Shown in pieces: positions 35,813 through 43,732 of a DNA stretch of 64,000 nucleotides (positions are counted from its first letter, which is position 1; every line of letters begins with the position of its first letter). Both the position numbers and the translations under genes were made by a program. The notes beneath the pieces were generated by a model. The model ran no database searches, was not told where the DNA came from, and worked only from the letters and a program-made list of their open reading frames with translations. This DNA comes from Oscillospiraceae bacterium. GTDB lineage: Bacteria > Bacillota > Clostridia > Oscillospirales > Oscillospiraceae. The stretch is from positions 57,156 through 121,155 of the forward strand of contig WRMH01000005.1 of NCBI GenBank assembly GCA_009777235.1, written 5' to 3'.

Positions 35813-35950
35813 TGTTTGTCCTCCTTAAATGTGTCACTTGGTATATTCGCGTATAGAATATCACATTGTGACAAAATCAGCAAATGAATTATTTGTAAAT
35901 TTTTCAATCGAATGAGAGTTTTACCTGCGACCCTTGCGCTCGAAAGGTTG

Positions 35951-36493
35951 TTATTTGTCTCGAAGTATTGCGCGTTTTAGGGCGGGGAGCAAAATGATTG
36001 CCAAGCCGCCTCCTATGGACGCCGTTATAAGCTGCGGGTATGAAAAAAGACCTGTGATCGTTGTGATTTGCATATCAGATAATCCGGGAATCAGCGGAAG
36101 GGCAATCAATGCTACTCCAAAATAGAGTATGAGAAATTTTATCAGCGCGGCTATGATCAGAGCAATGATATATGAGATATTTTCAATCGGTATTGCTATT
36201 TTTCCTATGAAATGCCATATGGATGCCAAAGCCATATTTCCGATAATAATTATTGGCACGATTGGCCACAGAGGGCCAAAACCCAAGAGCGTCGGCAAAA
36301 CGGGGGTGATAACCCCGACCGTCAGACCTGTCGGCAAACCGCAAATCATCACTGCCAGTATGAGTATCATATTGACAATAGACCCGGTCAGCAATTGATT
36401 TCCAAACTGCAAGGTCAACGCTTGCAAAGCGACGGTTATCGCTATAAATAAAGCCGTTCTGGTAATCCAAAGAACCTTTTTGTGTACAATCAT
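35951..36493 (-). CDS. ECF transporter S-component (substrate unknown)
   Basis: The 180-residue protein has five to six hydrophobic helices. The region TGSIVNMILILAVMICGLPT followed by GLTVGVITPVLPTLLGFGP is typical of ECF S-components of the vitamin/precursor uptake class. No energising module is encoded in the window. The C-terminal cytosolic end is ALKRAILRDK. It follows yebC on the same strand after ~50 bp. The substrate cannot be told from sequence; no riboswitch is visible. Confidence 0.75.
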   Translation of the reverse strand: MIVHKKVLWITRTALFIAITVALQALTLQFGNQLLTGSIVNMILILAVMICGLPTGLTVGVITPVLPTLLGFGPLWPIVPIIIIGNMALASIWHFIGKIAIPIENISYIIALIIAALIKFLILYFGVALIALPLIPGLSDMQITTITGLFSYPQLITASIGGGLAIILLPALKRAILRDK

Positions 36494-36545
36494 TTCATTT
36501 CTCCTTTTTGCACGGTCAATACTTTGTCCGCACTACGTTTAATAG

Positions 36546-37286
36546 TTACTGCTCCGGCAAAACGGCGTTGTGCCACACGTCCTGAACGTCGTCGTTATCT
36601 TCCATCAATTCAAGCATTTTGGTCATATTTTTTATATCTCCGGGTTCGCACAGAGTCACGTAGTTTTGCGGAACAAGCTCGATTTGCGCAGACAAAAATG
36701 TATAGCCCAGACTTTCAAGCACGCCGCTTACCGAAGCAAACCCCTCCGGCGCCGTGTAGATTTCAAAGATGCCGTCGTCAATTTCAATATCATCAGCCCC
36801 GGCTTCCAAGACATCGTTAAAAACAGTGTCTTGGTCAAGCCGCCCGTCCGCGTTATCAATTATGATGACGCCTTTTCTGTCAAATGACCATGACACACAG
36901 CCCGCCGTGCCGAGGTTTCCCCCATATTTATCAAAGGCCAGCCGGATTTCGGAGGCTATCCTGTTTCGGTTATCCGTCATGGCGTCTACGATAACGGCAA
37001 CGCCGCGGGGCCCGTAGCCCTCATATGTTACACGCTCGTAATTGTCCGCGCTGCCGGAGCCAAATGCTTTATCAATTGTTCTTTTAATATTGTCATTTGG
37101 CATATTTGCGGCTTTAGCTTTGGCAATTGCCGCCGCAAGGCGCGTATTTACGGATGGGTCGCCGCTGCTGCCCTCCTTGACCGCCACGATAATTTCACGT
37201 GCAATCTTCGTAAATATCTTGGCGCGTTTTGCATCCTGCGCGCCTTTTGTTCGTTGGATGTTCTTCCATTTTGAATGTCCCGCCAT
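36546..37286 (-). CDS. yebC: YebC/PmpR family regulator
   Basis: The 246-residue protein starts MAGHSKWKNIQRTKGAQDAK, the invariant N-terminus of the family. ATG 37286 is therefore the start, although the frame is open 30 codons further upstream. AAGGAG lies ~13 bases before it. YebC proteins act as transcription regulators, and some family members help ribosomes through proline stretches. The three-domain pattern is complete (GYGPRGVAVIVDAMTDNRNR, ending in DNDDVQDVWHNA). A clear promoter with an internal palindrome lies at 37342-37371. Confidence 0.96.
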   Translation of the reverse strand: MAGHSKWKNIQRTKGAQDAKRAKIFTKIAREIIVAVKEGSSGDPSVNTRLAAAIAKAKAANMPNDNIKRTIDKAFGSGSADNYERVTYEGYGPRGVAVIVDAMTDNRNRIASEIRLAFDKYGGNLGTAGCVSWSFDRKGVIIIDNADGRLDQDTVFNDVLEAGADDIEIDDGIFEIYTAPEGFASVSGVLESLGYTFLSAQIELVPQNYVTLCEPGDIKNMTKMLELMEDNDDVQDVWHNAVLPEQ

Positions 37287-37341
37287 TTTATGTAAACTCT
37301 CCTTCCGAGGCAGCTTCGCCGGACTGGTAATTGCTACGGTT

Positions 37342-37371
37342 ATTATATCATGTTTACATGGAATATGTAAA
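37342..37371 (-). promoter_or_regulatory. yebC promoter with palindromic -35 region
   Basis: On the minus strand TTTACA (37366-37371), an 18-bp spacer and TATAAT (37342-37347) form a promoter. TTTACAT (37353-37359) and ATGTAAA (37365-37371) make a perfect 7-bp inverted repeat over the -35 element and spacer, a likely operator. Confidence 0.7.
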
Positions 37372-37762
37372 GTCACAGCCGCGCTGTAATCTATCAGTCA
37401 TCTCACTTGATTATAACAAAATGTATACTCTTGAATGAAAATGAATATAAATGATGAATATTCACACTTATTCATATAAAAGATGTAGAAAAGTAATAGA
37501 AAATAACCATTTAAGCCGTTAAAAGTTGCAAATTCTACAAAGAAAATGTAAAAGCAAAGTGATAAAGAGGCGTATCATATGTTGACATAAAATAACTTGT
37601 AAATTATTAGTACAAAGAGTTATGCACATTATCCACAAGGTTATCCACATGCAAAAATACCTGTAATATCAATGACAAAACAGCAATGTAAGTAAAAAAG
37701 CGCGCTGCTGGCAAATCAAATAAGAGGGTTTTGTGAAAAGTGACCATAAGTTTACATAAGGT

Positions 37763-37797
37763 AAGTGTGAATATTTCATTAAAGAATATTCACACTT
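37763..37797. repeat. 13-bp perfect inverted repeat upstream of the acetyltransferase promoter
   Basis: AAGTGTGAATATT (37763-37775) and AATATTCACACTT (37785-37797) are perfect complements with a 9-nt spacer. A third copy of the second arm is at 37457-37469. The repeat ends 11 bp before the -35 box at 37809. Confidence 0.85.
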
Positions 37798-37808
37798 GAT
37801 TGTGCTGT

Positions 37809-37837
37809 TTGACTACATACGGGTTTAGCGGTATAGT
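37809..37837 (+). promoter_or_regulatory. Promoter of the GNAT acetyltransferase gene
   Basis: TTGACT (37809-37814), a 17-bp spacer and TATAGT (37832-37837) lie about 45 bp before the start codon. Confidence 0.7.
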
Positions 37838-37885
37838 ATATAGGCGAGATATTGCCGAAACAAAAGAAAAGGAATGGTTATAGTC

Positions 37886-38344
37886 ATGGAAAAAAGATTA
37901 GCTGTCATAGATGATGTGCCCGTAATGGTAAAACTCCGCAAGCAGCAACTAATTGACGAAGAGTTACCGTCAAACCCTAATATTGACACCAACATTGAAA
38001 AGCAGCTTGCCGATTATTTTAATTTTGCGCTTGCCGACGGTTCTTTTATTTCATGGGTCGTGGAAAACGACGGTGAAATAATCGCTACGAGCGGTGTTTG
38101 CTTTTACGTATTGCCTCCATATTTCTCAAATCCAACGGGCCAAACAGCCTATGTTACGAATATGTATACAAAACCCGAATACCGGAAAAAAGGAATAGCG
38201 ACAGAGCTGCTGAATCTGGTCATTGAGGAAGCAAAGTCACGCGGATATAAGGTTATTCGTCTCCACACATCCGATGACGGCAAATCCATATATCAAAAGG
38301 CAGGATTTACAGATTCAGACGGCTATATGGTGTTGCGGGTGTAA
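37886..38344 (+). CDS. GNAT family N-acetyltransferase
   Basis: The ~152-residue protein has the GNAT fold: VTNMYTKPEYRKKGIATELL is the beta4/motif A acetyl-CoA loop (R/Q-x-x-G-x-A type), and VIRLHTSDDGKSIYQKAGF is motif B. It would acetylate an amine on a small molecule or protein; the substrate is unknown. Two ATGs, 37874 and 37886, are in frame. The AAGGA site at 37869 overlaps the first, so the second is preferred. It has its own promoter and ends before a convergent hairpin, so it is monocistronic. Confidence 0.85.
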   Translation: MEKRLAVIDDVPVMVKLRKQQLIDEELPSNPNIDTNIEKQLADYFNFALADGSFISWVVENDGEIIATSGVCFYVLPPYFSNPTGQTAYVTNMYTKPEYRKKGIATELLNLVIEEAKSRGYKVIRLHTSDDGKSIYQKAGFTDSDGYMVLRV

Positions 38345-38361
38345 GAGCATATACAATAAAC

Positions 38362-38392
38362 TTTCTCCACAGAGAAATTCCCTGTGGAGAAA
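38362..38392. terminator. Convergent hairpin between the GNAT gene and the 38418 gene
   Basis: TTTCTCCACAG (38362-38372) and CTGTGGAGAAA (38382-38392) pair perfectly over 11 bp with a 9-nt loop. It lies between two converging genes. T-tracts are short on both sides, so terminator strength is uncertain. Confidence 0.55.
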
Positions 38393-38417
38393 TCGGTGAT
38401 GTTAGTGCTGTTTAGTC

Positions 38418-39287
38418 TCATTCACTTTCAGCTTGTTCGTTTATCAACCGTTTCTGTTTGTTTTCTGATACGATGTAAACACAAATCATCGAGCCTGTAA
38501 AAAGTACTGAAATGATTATAATCAGATAGAGCATAACATTACTTGGCGCTTGGGAAATGTGAGGCGGGAAACTTTCTTGTTTTCCTTCAAACAGAAATTC
38601 TAACCAGTATGTGCCACCCGGCGGAACATTGCCATCGGGATACATTGCTAAAAGTTCTCTGCCATTTTTATCAGCCGCATTGCCAAGCGCCGTGAGCGTG
38701 GTGGGCGGATAGTCATGATCTGGGGATGCTGTCACAAATATGACCTCATCATGAGCGTTGGCTAAGAAATACCCGCCGCTGTAGGCGATGCAAATCAATT
38801 CTCCGCCCCCGAGAGAGCTCATAGCTTCATCATAAGCTATAGCATAAAGGTCGCCGATTACCGAAGTTATTACATATCTGGCGCCTTGTTTGTTCGCGCC
38901 AACAAGGCCGATCGGAAAGTCGTCCGCGTAGACGATAAAATGCACTGTGCTGTTGCGATTGGCAATGAGCGAAAGGAAATTATCTTCTTCAGTTGTCCTT
39001 TTTCTTGTGGCAGAATAAACATGAATAGGTTCCGATAATGAAATCTTTTGGAAAGCTTCTATCGGTATGTCAGATGTTATCAACTCGCTATATTTGCTAA
39101 AGTATCCTTTCGCGTCGCGGGTCAATCTATCCATGGATTCACCCAGTTGCCGGATATCCTCATTGTCTCTTGTTGCCATCAACGATGTAACCGTAATTTC
39201 CTCGTCAGCAGCGAAAGACGAAAGGTAGAGCGCATTTAGGCAAAAAACAAATAGTATTGTAATACTTACAAAGCGTCTCTTTTTCAT
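38418..39287 (-). CDS. Membrane-anchored extracytoplasmic protein of unknown function
   Basis: The 289-residue protein has a signal peptide (ITILFVFCLNALYLSSFAAD, residues ~9-28). A ~210-residue extracellular part follows, then one C-terminal helix (VMLYLIIIISVLFTGSMICV, near 250) and a charged cytosolic tail. The central part (IVYADDFPIGLVGANKQGAR, YAIAYDEAMSSL, ICIAYSGGYFLANAHDE) is not a family I can name. It starts 14 bp after the stop of the secreted protease gene, with GGAGGAG before its ATG, so the two form an operon. It could be a substrate, inhibitor or membrane receptor of the protease. Confidence 0.75.
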   Translation of the reverse strand: MKKRRFVSITILFVFCLNALYLSSFAADEEITVTSLMATRDNEDIRQLGESMDRLTRDAKGYFSKYSELITSDIPIEAFQKISLSEPIHVYSATRKRTTEEDNFLSLIANRNSTVHFIVYADDFPIGLVGANKQGARYVITSVIGDLYAIAYDEAMSSLGGGELICIAYSGGYFLANAHDEVIFVTASPDHDYPPTTLTALGNAADKNGRELLAMYPDGNVPPGGTYWLEFLFEGKQESFPPHISQAPSNVMLYLIIIISVLFTGSMICVYIVSENKQKRLINEQAESE

Positions 39288-39301
39288 ATTCTCCTCCTAT
39301 A

Positions 39302-39874
39302 TTAGTTTACATAAAAGTATAGCGTCCATGTTCCGTTACCTCCATATCCGCCACTGACAAAATCGGTTCTGCTCACATACTGCCATATGCCGCCAAGACT
39401 TGACGCTGGATCCATTATCCGTAACATCTGCCCCGTGACGTCATACCCGGAAATTACCACTATATGTGCTCCGTCCGTAGACCAGTCGACCTGACTGAAT
39501 ATTGGTTTGTTGGCATTGATCCTTGTTTGAATCGACGAAAAAGACAGCGTACCAAGAGCATACGTTGTGGACTTTCCGTAATGCGTATAAAAATCATTGG
39601 CGACTTGTTCAGCATGGCGCCCAACATTATTTAGATTACCTTGAACTGTGTTTGCAAAACTTGATTGAGTAAGGGAAGAATATCCGGATATTCGCAGTAT
39701 AGAGGTTGCGGATGCCGCCCAACACCACCAAGTAGAGGATTGAATAATCATTGGGTTTGTTGTTATCACAACGTCCGGAGATGCCAGAGCCGGTAATGCC
39801 GAAGTAATTAGAAAAAGATTGGCGAGCAATAGAAACAGCGCAAATTTAAAAACTTTTCTGCTTTTTTTGAACAC
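39302..39874 (-). CDS. Secreted papain-like cysteine protease (C39/C70-like)
   Basis: The 190-residue protein has a signal peptide cleaved after LPALA (residue ~31). A compact papain-like domain follows: SSTWWCWAASATSILRISG holds the catalytic Cys51, GAHIVVISGYD His137, and LRIMDPASS the third residue Asp155. That order and spacing fit small papain-like proteases of the C39_2/AvrRpt2 type. The start is GTG 39874 with a strong AAGGAGG site. It is the first gene of a two-gene operon with the anchored protein, driven by the promoter at 39931-39959. Cleavage target unknown. Confidence 0.8.
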   Translation of the reverse strand: MFKKSRKVFKFALFLLLANLFLITSALPALASPDVVITTNPMIIQSSTWWCWAASATSILRISGYSSLTQSSFANTVQGNLNNVGRHAEQVANDFYTHYGKSTTYALGTLSFSSIQTRINANKPIFSQVDWSTDGAHIVVISGYDVTGQMLRIMDPASSLGGIWQYVSRTDFVSGGYGGNGTWTLYFYVN

Positions 39875-39930
39875 AACGCATTCCTCCTTGTCAATAGCGG
39901 TAATTCAGGAAATGACCTAGTACCTCTATA

Positions 39931-39959
39931 ATTGTAATAGAAAACAAATTCATTTGCAA
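39931..39959 (-). promoter_or_regulatory. Promoter of the protease operon
   Basis: On the minus strand TTGCAA (39954-39959), a 17-bp spacer and TACAAT (39931-39936) lie ~57 bp before the GTG start of the protease gene. Confidence 0.6.
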
Positions 39960-40034
39960 GTACCAACGAAAGAAAAATACTAAACGATTCTAAACACAGC
40001 AAGCGTTCATTGGTGGGTATACTTTGTCGCGGCG

Positions 40035-40328
40035 CTATCCGCGCTTGCCATACAAGCCGTGAGACCTTGTTTTAGACACAGGCTTTCCGATTATTTCGGA
40101 GAGGATTACAGCCTGCCGCGCCGTAGAAGAATTTAGCTGTATACCATACTGGCTCAGGTGGTTACTTTGGCGCGCGGGCAGACCATAGGCTTGAGCTTCG
40201 GATTGTGCGGCTCTTTGGACGACGCCCGCAGCTCTTTTGCCGGAGCTTTTTTTTTCGGAAACTCTTTTTTCCTTTGCGGGAAGGTTTCTGTTTTGGGTGT
40301 TGTCTGTACTCATAATGTCAGTGTCCAT
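40035..40328 (-). CDS. Small basic protein of unknown function downstream of floA
   Basis: The ~97-residue frame directly follows floA, the floA stop lying a few bases before its possible starts (TTG 40334, ATG 40328, ATG 40313). The N-terminal half is Lys/Ala-rich and probably disordered. The C-terminal half, LNSSTARQAVILSEIIGKPV, resembles the short tail motif of small clostridial proteins I have seen annotated as hypothetical. No signal peptide or membrane segment. The tight linkage suggests a role with the FloA membrane microdomain; this is inference. The ribosome site is weak. Confidence 0.5.
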   Translation of the reverse strand: MDTDIMSTDNTQNRNLPAKEKRVSEKKSSGKRAAGVVQRAAQSEAQAYGLPARQSNHLSQYGIQLNSSTARQAVILSEIIGKPVSKTRSHGLYGKRG

Positions 40329-40335
40329 ACACAAA

Positions 40336-41331
40336 TCATGTATTCTGATCGGGACGTTTTTGTTCGTCGGAACCCGCGATCGAATTTCTCATTTGGGTAT
40401 CGGAAATAACATTCATCATGTTGTAATAATCCATGACGCCGAGCTTTCCGTCGCGCAGTGCCGATGCCATAGCTTTTGGCACTTCCGCTTCGGCCTCGAC
40501 GACCTTTGCCCGCATTTCCTGTACTTGAGCCCGCATTTCCTGTTCGACGGCGACAGCCATAGCGCGCCGCTCTTCGGCTTTGGCTTGAGCTATGCGCTTA
40601 TCGGCCTCGGCTTGGTCGGTTTGCAGTTGGGCGCCCACGTTTCTGCCGACATCAATATCGGCAATATCAATGGAAAGAATTTCAAAAGCAGTGCCGGCCT
40701 CCAGACCTTTTCCGAGGACTATCTTTGAAATATTATCGGGATTTTCCAAAACCTCCGCATGTGACTCCGCGCTGCCTATGGTAGAAACTATGCCCTCGCC
40801 GACGCGGGCTATGATGGTTTGTTCACCGGCGCCGCCTATGAGCCTGTCAATGTTTGCCCTGACCGTTATTTTGGCTCTGGCTATAAGCTCGATTCCGTTT
40901 TTTGCTATCGCCGATATGCCCGGAGACTCTATAACCTTGGGATTTACGCTCATCTGAACGGCCTCGAGCACATCCCTGCCGGCAAGGTCTATTGCGGCGG
41001 CGCGCTCAAATCCAAGCGCGATATTTGCGCGTTGAGCCGCAATCAGCGCATTGACCACACGGTCAACATTGCCTCCGGCCAAATAATGCGCTTCGAGCTT
41101 GTTGATTTCCAAATCCAGACCGGCTTTAACAGCTTTGATTTGCGGAATTACGATTTTGACGGGGGTAACTCTGCGCAATCTCATGCCGATAAGCGTGACA
41201 ACCCTGATTTTTACATTTGCCGCGACCGCGCTGATCCATAACCCGACGGGGATAATCGAGAAGAAAATCCAAAGAAAAATAATCGCTCCGAGAATAATAC
41301 CAACTACCAGAAGAAATGTTCCCTCACCCAT
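40336..41331 (-). CDS. floA: Flotillin-like protein FloA
   Basis: The 331-residue protein matches the FloA/UPF0365 family. A short N-terminal membrane hairpin ([20 protein letters not shown]) is followed by a PHB/SPFH domain ([40 protein letters not shown]) and an Ala/Glu-rich coiled coil ([20 protein letters not shown]). FloA scaffolds functional membrane microdomains. GGAGG seven bases upstream fixes the ATG. It follows nfeD by 47 bp, the standard partner arrangement. Confidence 0.96.
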   Translation of the reverse strand: MGEGTFLLVVGIILGAIIFLWIFFSIIPVGLWISAVAANVKIRVVTLIGMRLRRVTPVKIVIPQIKAVKAGLDLEINKLEAHYLAGGNVDRVVNALIAAQRANIALGFERAAAIDLAGRDVLEAVQMSVNPKVIESPGISAIAKNGIELIARAKITVRANIDRLIGGAGEQTIIARVGEGIVSTIGSAESHAEVLENPDNISKIVLGKGLEAGTAFEILSIDIADIDVGRNVGAQLQTDQAEADKRIAQAKAEERRAMAVAVEQEMRAQVQEMRAKVVEAEAEVPKAMASALRDGKLGVMDYYNMMNVISDTQMRNSIAGSDEQKRPDQNT

Positions 41332-41378
41332 TTTTGTACCTCCATATAATTTTTAGTGTTTTTTGGCTTTTTTGCTTA

Positions 41379-41879
41379 CTATGAAACCGACCTTACCACA
41401 ACCCTGTTGCCTTCGACTTCTATTACCTCTACGACCGAGCCCTTTTCTATAAAATCGCCGGAACTGACAACCTCGAGCTTCACGCCGTCAAAATCAGCAT
41501 TTCCGACAGGACGGCAGGGTGCCATGATTATTCCCGTTTTGCTGACGTAGGAATCAAGGTCTTCCGTGCCGGAATATCCGTCTTCTCTTTTTTCGGCCTC
41601 GCGCAATATCAATCGGTTTGGCAGTTTTCCGTTTGAAACGAGTATGATAAAGATAAAGAGCATGATGAGGAGTATAACGGCAAATATCACGGTGAGCATG
41701 ATACCCTCTCCCACCGTGTCTGCGGTGACAAAAATGCAGGAAACGAGAGATAAAATCCCGAGTGACCCCCAAAGTCCAAAACCGGGGTCAAACATTTCCA
41801 CAACGAGCAGTCCTATGCCAACGACAAAAAGAACAATTGAGAGCCAGTCAACACCGCTGAGAAGATCGGTTAATGCCAT
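41379..41879 (-). CDS. nfeD: NfeD family membrane protein
   Basis: The 166-residue protein is the short NfeD form. Membrane helices span residues ~14-90 (VEMFDPGFGLWGSLGILSLV is typical), and a C-terminal OB-fold starts around LDSYVSKTGIIMAPCRPVGN and ends EVIEVEGNRVVVRSVS. NfeD proteins work with flotillins in membrane microdomain organisation, and floA follows. AGGAGG precedes the ATG. An imperfect 27-bp palindrome lies over the probable promoter at 41931-41957. Confidence 0.93.
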   Translation of the reverse strand: MALTDLLSGVDWLSIVLFVVGIGLLVVEMFDPGFGLWGSLGILSLVSCIFVTADTVGEGIMLTVIFAVILLIMLFIFIILVSNGKLPNRLILREAEKREDGYSGTEDLDSYVSKTGIIMAPCRPVGNADFDGVKLEVVSSGDFIEKGSVVEVIEVEGNRVVVRSVS

Positions 41880-41930
41880 AACTAAAGCCTCCTGTACATT
41901 CCTTTTTTATTATCCTGATTGCTGTTTACT

Positions 41931-41957
41931 AATGATATATTATTATAATACATCATT
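41931..41957 (-). promoter_or_regulatory. Palindrome overlapping the nfeD-floA promoter region
   Basis: AATGAT at 41931 and ATCATT at 41952 bound a 27-bp palindrome with one mismatched pair apart from the centre. It contains TATAAT on the minus strand about 65 bp before nfeD. A repressor site on the -10 box is plausible. Confidence 0.5.
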
Positions 41958-42141
41958 GGCCGTAAAAAGACAAACATTTTCCACAATATACGAAGAAAAT
42001 TGTGAAACACCAGATTCAAAACCGAACAGCTTGCATTTGATGGTATATTTTAAATTTGATTTTAATCTGTCTTAAATCGGATTGCCTGAAGAAGTTTGTC
42101 GGGATTTCAATGTTCTCTTTTTCGGCAGGTAATGCGTTTAT

Positions 42142-43596
42142 TTATCCTTTTATAATATCCGAAAGAGAAAACAGTTTGATGGGTTCATCTTTCTCTGCTT
42201 GTTCGGTCAGTCCTTTTGTGAAGCCGGATTTTGAAAATAATGCGTACTCCACCGCTGCGCCTTTTTTGATGACAGAAACTTTTTCTTTCAAATTGTTAAA
42301 TTCAGAAATGTCCATTGCGGAGTTGCGGAATTTGCATTCACCGAGGATATAATTTTTGGATTTAGCGTCAATCGCCACTATGTCAATTTCAGTGTCCTCA
42401 GCTACTATTTTTTCTTTTTCGTTTTCTGTGGTAACATTTTTATTCAACTTGCCCCACCATCTGCCCAGCCTTGATATACGGAAGGATAATTCACCCTTAC
42501 GGTTTTTATCCCGCATAAATTCACGGCAAACCGTTTCAAAAACAGGAGAAGCGAAGTCGTTTATTTGCGGTAAAACAGCGTAGGTGAATACGCCCTCCGC
42601 ATCGTTATTTTCCAAATCTGACAGGTTGGAAAACACAAAACTGAACCAAAAGCGGAAGAAATTATCCGTTATCCGATATAATCCACGTGTTGATGTTACC
42701 TGTTCTTTGCTACTTGACAGTACCGAAAACTCCCGCTCCAATATCTGAAGTTCAATAAGATTTTTCAAATACACGCTGATTTTTGCTTTGTCGAGTTGCG
42801 TTTTCATATAAATATCATTGAGCTGTGTGTTGCCGAGCGCAATCGCCTCAATGAGGGTATTATAAAAAGCAGGCTCGCGCAGTTCCTGACGGATTAGAAA
42901 TTCAACCTCGTTATACAAGGCGCAACCTTTGGTCAGCACATTCTTAATAATATTTTCTCGCAAGGAAAGTGCTGGATCAAACTGTTGCAGATAATGAGGA
43001 ATCCCACCCAAAATCGCATACGCAAGCATTTTATCCTCATCGGAATAGTTCGCGAAAAATTTAATGGCGTCTTCAAAAGGCATCTCGTTCATTTTATAAA
43101 TGCCAGTCGCGCGACCGTAGAGCGGGTTCTTTTCGGAAAGTAATTTCTTTTCAATAAAGCTCATGGCGCTGCCGCATAGAACAATCATGATATCCTGATT
43201 TTTTAATTCCTCATCCCACAGGATTTGCAAAAGCGACGGAATTGACGAATTTCCTTTGCACATATAGGGAAATTCGTCAATGACGAGCAACTTCTTTTTT
43301 CCATTGGTCGGCATCTCTAAAATACTTTTAAACGCCGCTTCCCATTCCCCGAAAGCAGAAGAATATTTTATAATGGGGATGCCGGACTTTGATAAACGCT
43401 CTGTAAACGCCGCGTGTTGTTTTGTATCGGATAACTCACGACAAGAATAGAAAACATGAGGCTTGCCCTCGCAAAATTTATGCATGACTTCCGTTTTCCC
43501 GACACGCCGCCGACCGTACAGCACAACAAGCTGCCCGCCCGGAGCACTATATTTGTCTTCAAAAAAATTGAGTTCCTGTTCACGACCAATAAACAC
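42142..43596 (-). CDS. Archaeal-type ATPase with C-terminal DUF234 nuclease-like domain
   Basis: The ~484-residue protein has a P-loop ATPase domain with Walker A YGRRRVGKTEVM and Walker B KLLVIDEFPYM, and sensor region IMIVLCGSAMSF. A winged-helix part follows, then a C-terminal DUF234 region with a PD-(D/E)XK-like motif (TEIDIVAIDAKSKNYILGEC). These stand-alone ATPases are common in Clostridia and archaea; their role is unknown, possibly selfish or stress-related. GTG 43596 (after AAAGG) gives the usual MFIGREQEL start and is preferred to GTG 43605. The neighbouring IS inserted ~110 bp upstream. Confidence 0.88.
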   Translation of the reverse strand: MFIGREQELNFFEDKYSAPGGQLVVLYGRRRVGKTEVMHKFCEGKPHVFYSCRELSDTKQHAAFTERLSKSGIPIIKYSSAFGEWEAAFKSILEMPTNGKKKLLVIDEFPYMCKGNSSIPSLLQILWDEELKNQDIMIVLCGSAMSFIEKKLLSEKNPLYGRATGIYKMNEMPFEDAIKFFANYSDEDKMLAYAILGGIPHYLQQFDPALSLRENIIKNVLTKGCALYNEVEFLIRQELREPAFYNTLIEAIALGNTQLNDIYMKTQLDKAKISVYLKNLIELQILEREFSVLSSSKEQVTSTRGLYRITDNFFRFWFSFVFSNLSDLENNDAEGVFTYAVLPQINDFASPVFETVCREFMRDKNRKGELSFRISRLGRWWGKLNKNVTTENEKEKIVAEDTEIDIVAIDAKSKNYILGECKFRNSAMDISEFNNLKEKVSVIKKGAAVEYALFSKSGFTKGLTEQAEKDEPIKLFSLSDIIKG

Positions 43597-43705
43597 TAAA
43601 TGCACCTTTTCTTCAAATCAAGATTTTATAATCGTGATTTTTATTTATTATACTGAATAAATTATGATTTGTCAAGTCGTTATTTGTAAGAAATTCAATC
43701 AGTAA

Positions 43706-43732
43706 ATCCAAAAAGCAAGTTTTTTTGCTCTT
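43706..43732. repeat. Left flanking direct repeat of the IS element
   Basis: The 27 bp starting ATCCAAAAAGCAAG and ending TTTTTTTGCTCTT are identical to 44802-44828. The last base overlaps the IS terminus. The repeat looks like a long target duplication. Confidence 0.8.

Larger units (their letters stand above)
37372..37885. other. AT-rich intergenic region with DnaA boxes and repeated 13-mers (candidate origin-like site)
   Basis: No gene is visible in this ~500 bp between divergent genes. Three DnaA-box 9-mers lie in 30 bp: TTATGCACA (37620-37628), TTATCCACA (37629-37637) and TTATCCACA (37641-37649), all in the same orientation. AATATTCACACTT occurs at 37457 and 37785 and inverted at 37763. 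Near-consensus boxes (ATATTCACA) sit inside these. A promoter-like TTGACA-17-TATTAG (37582-37610) points into the boxes. Flanks are markedly AT-rich. This could be oriC or a DnaA titration/regulatory site. No dnaA or dnaN is near. Confidence 0.5.

Noticed and set aside
37372..37885. CRISPR-like repeat array
   Set aside because: The repeated 13-mers are only three, in mixed orientation and unevenly spaced, with no cas genes.
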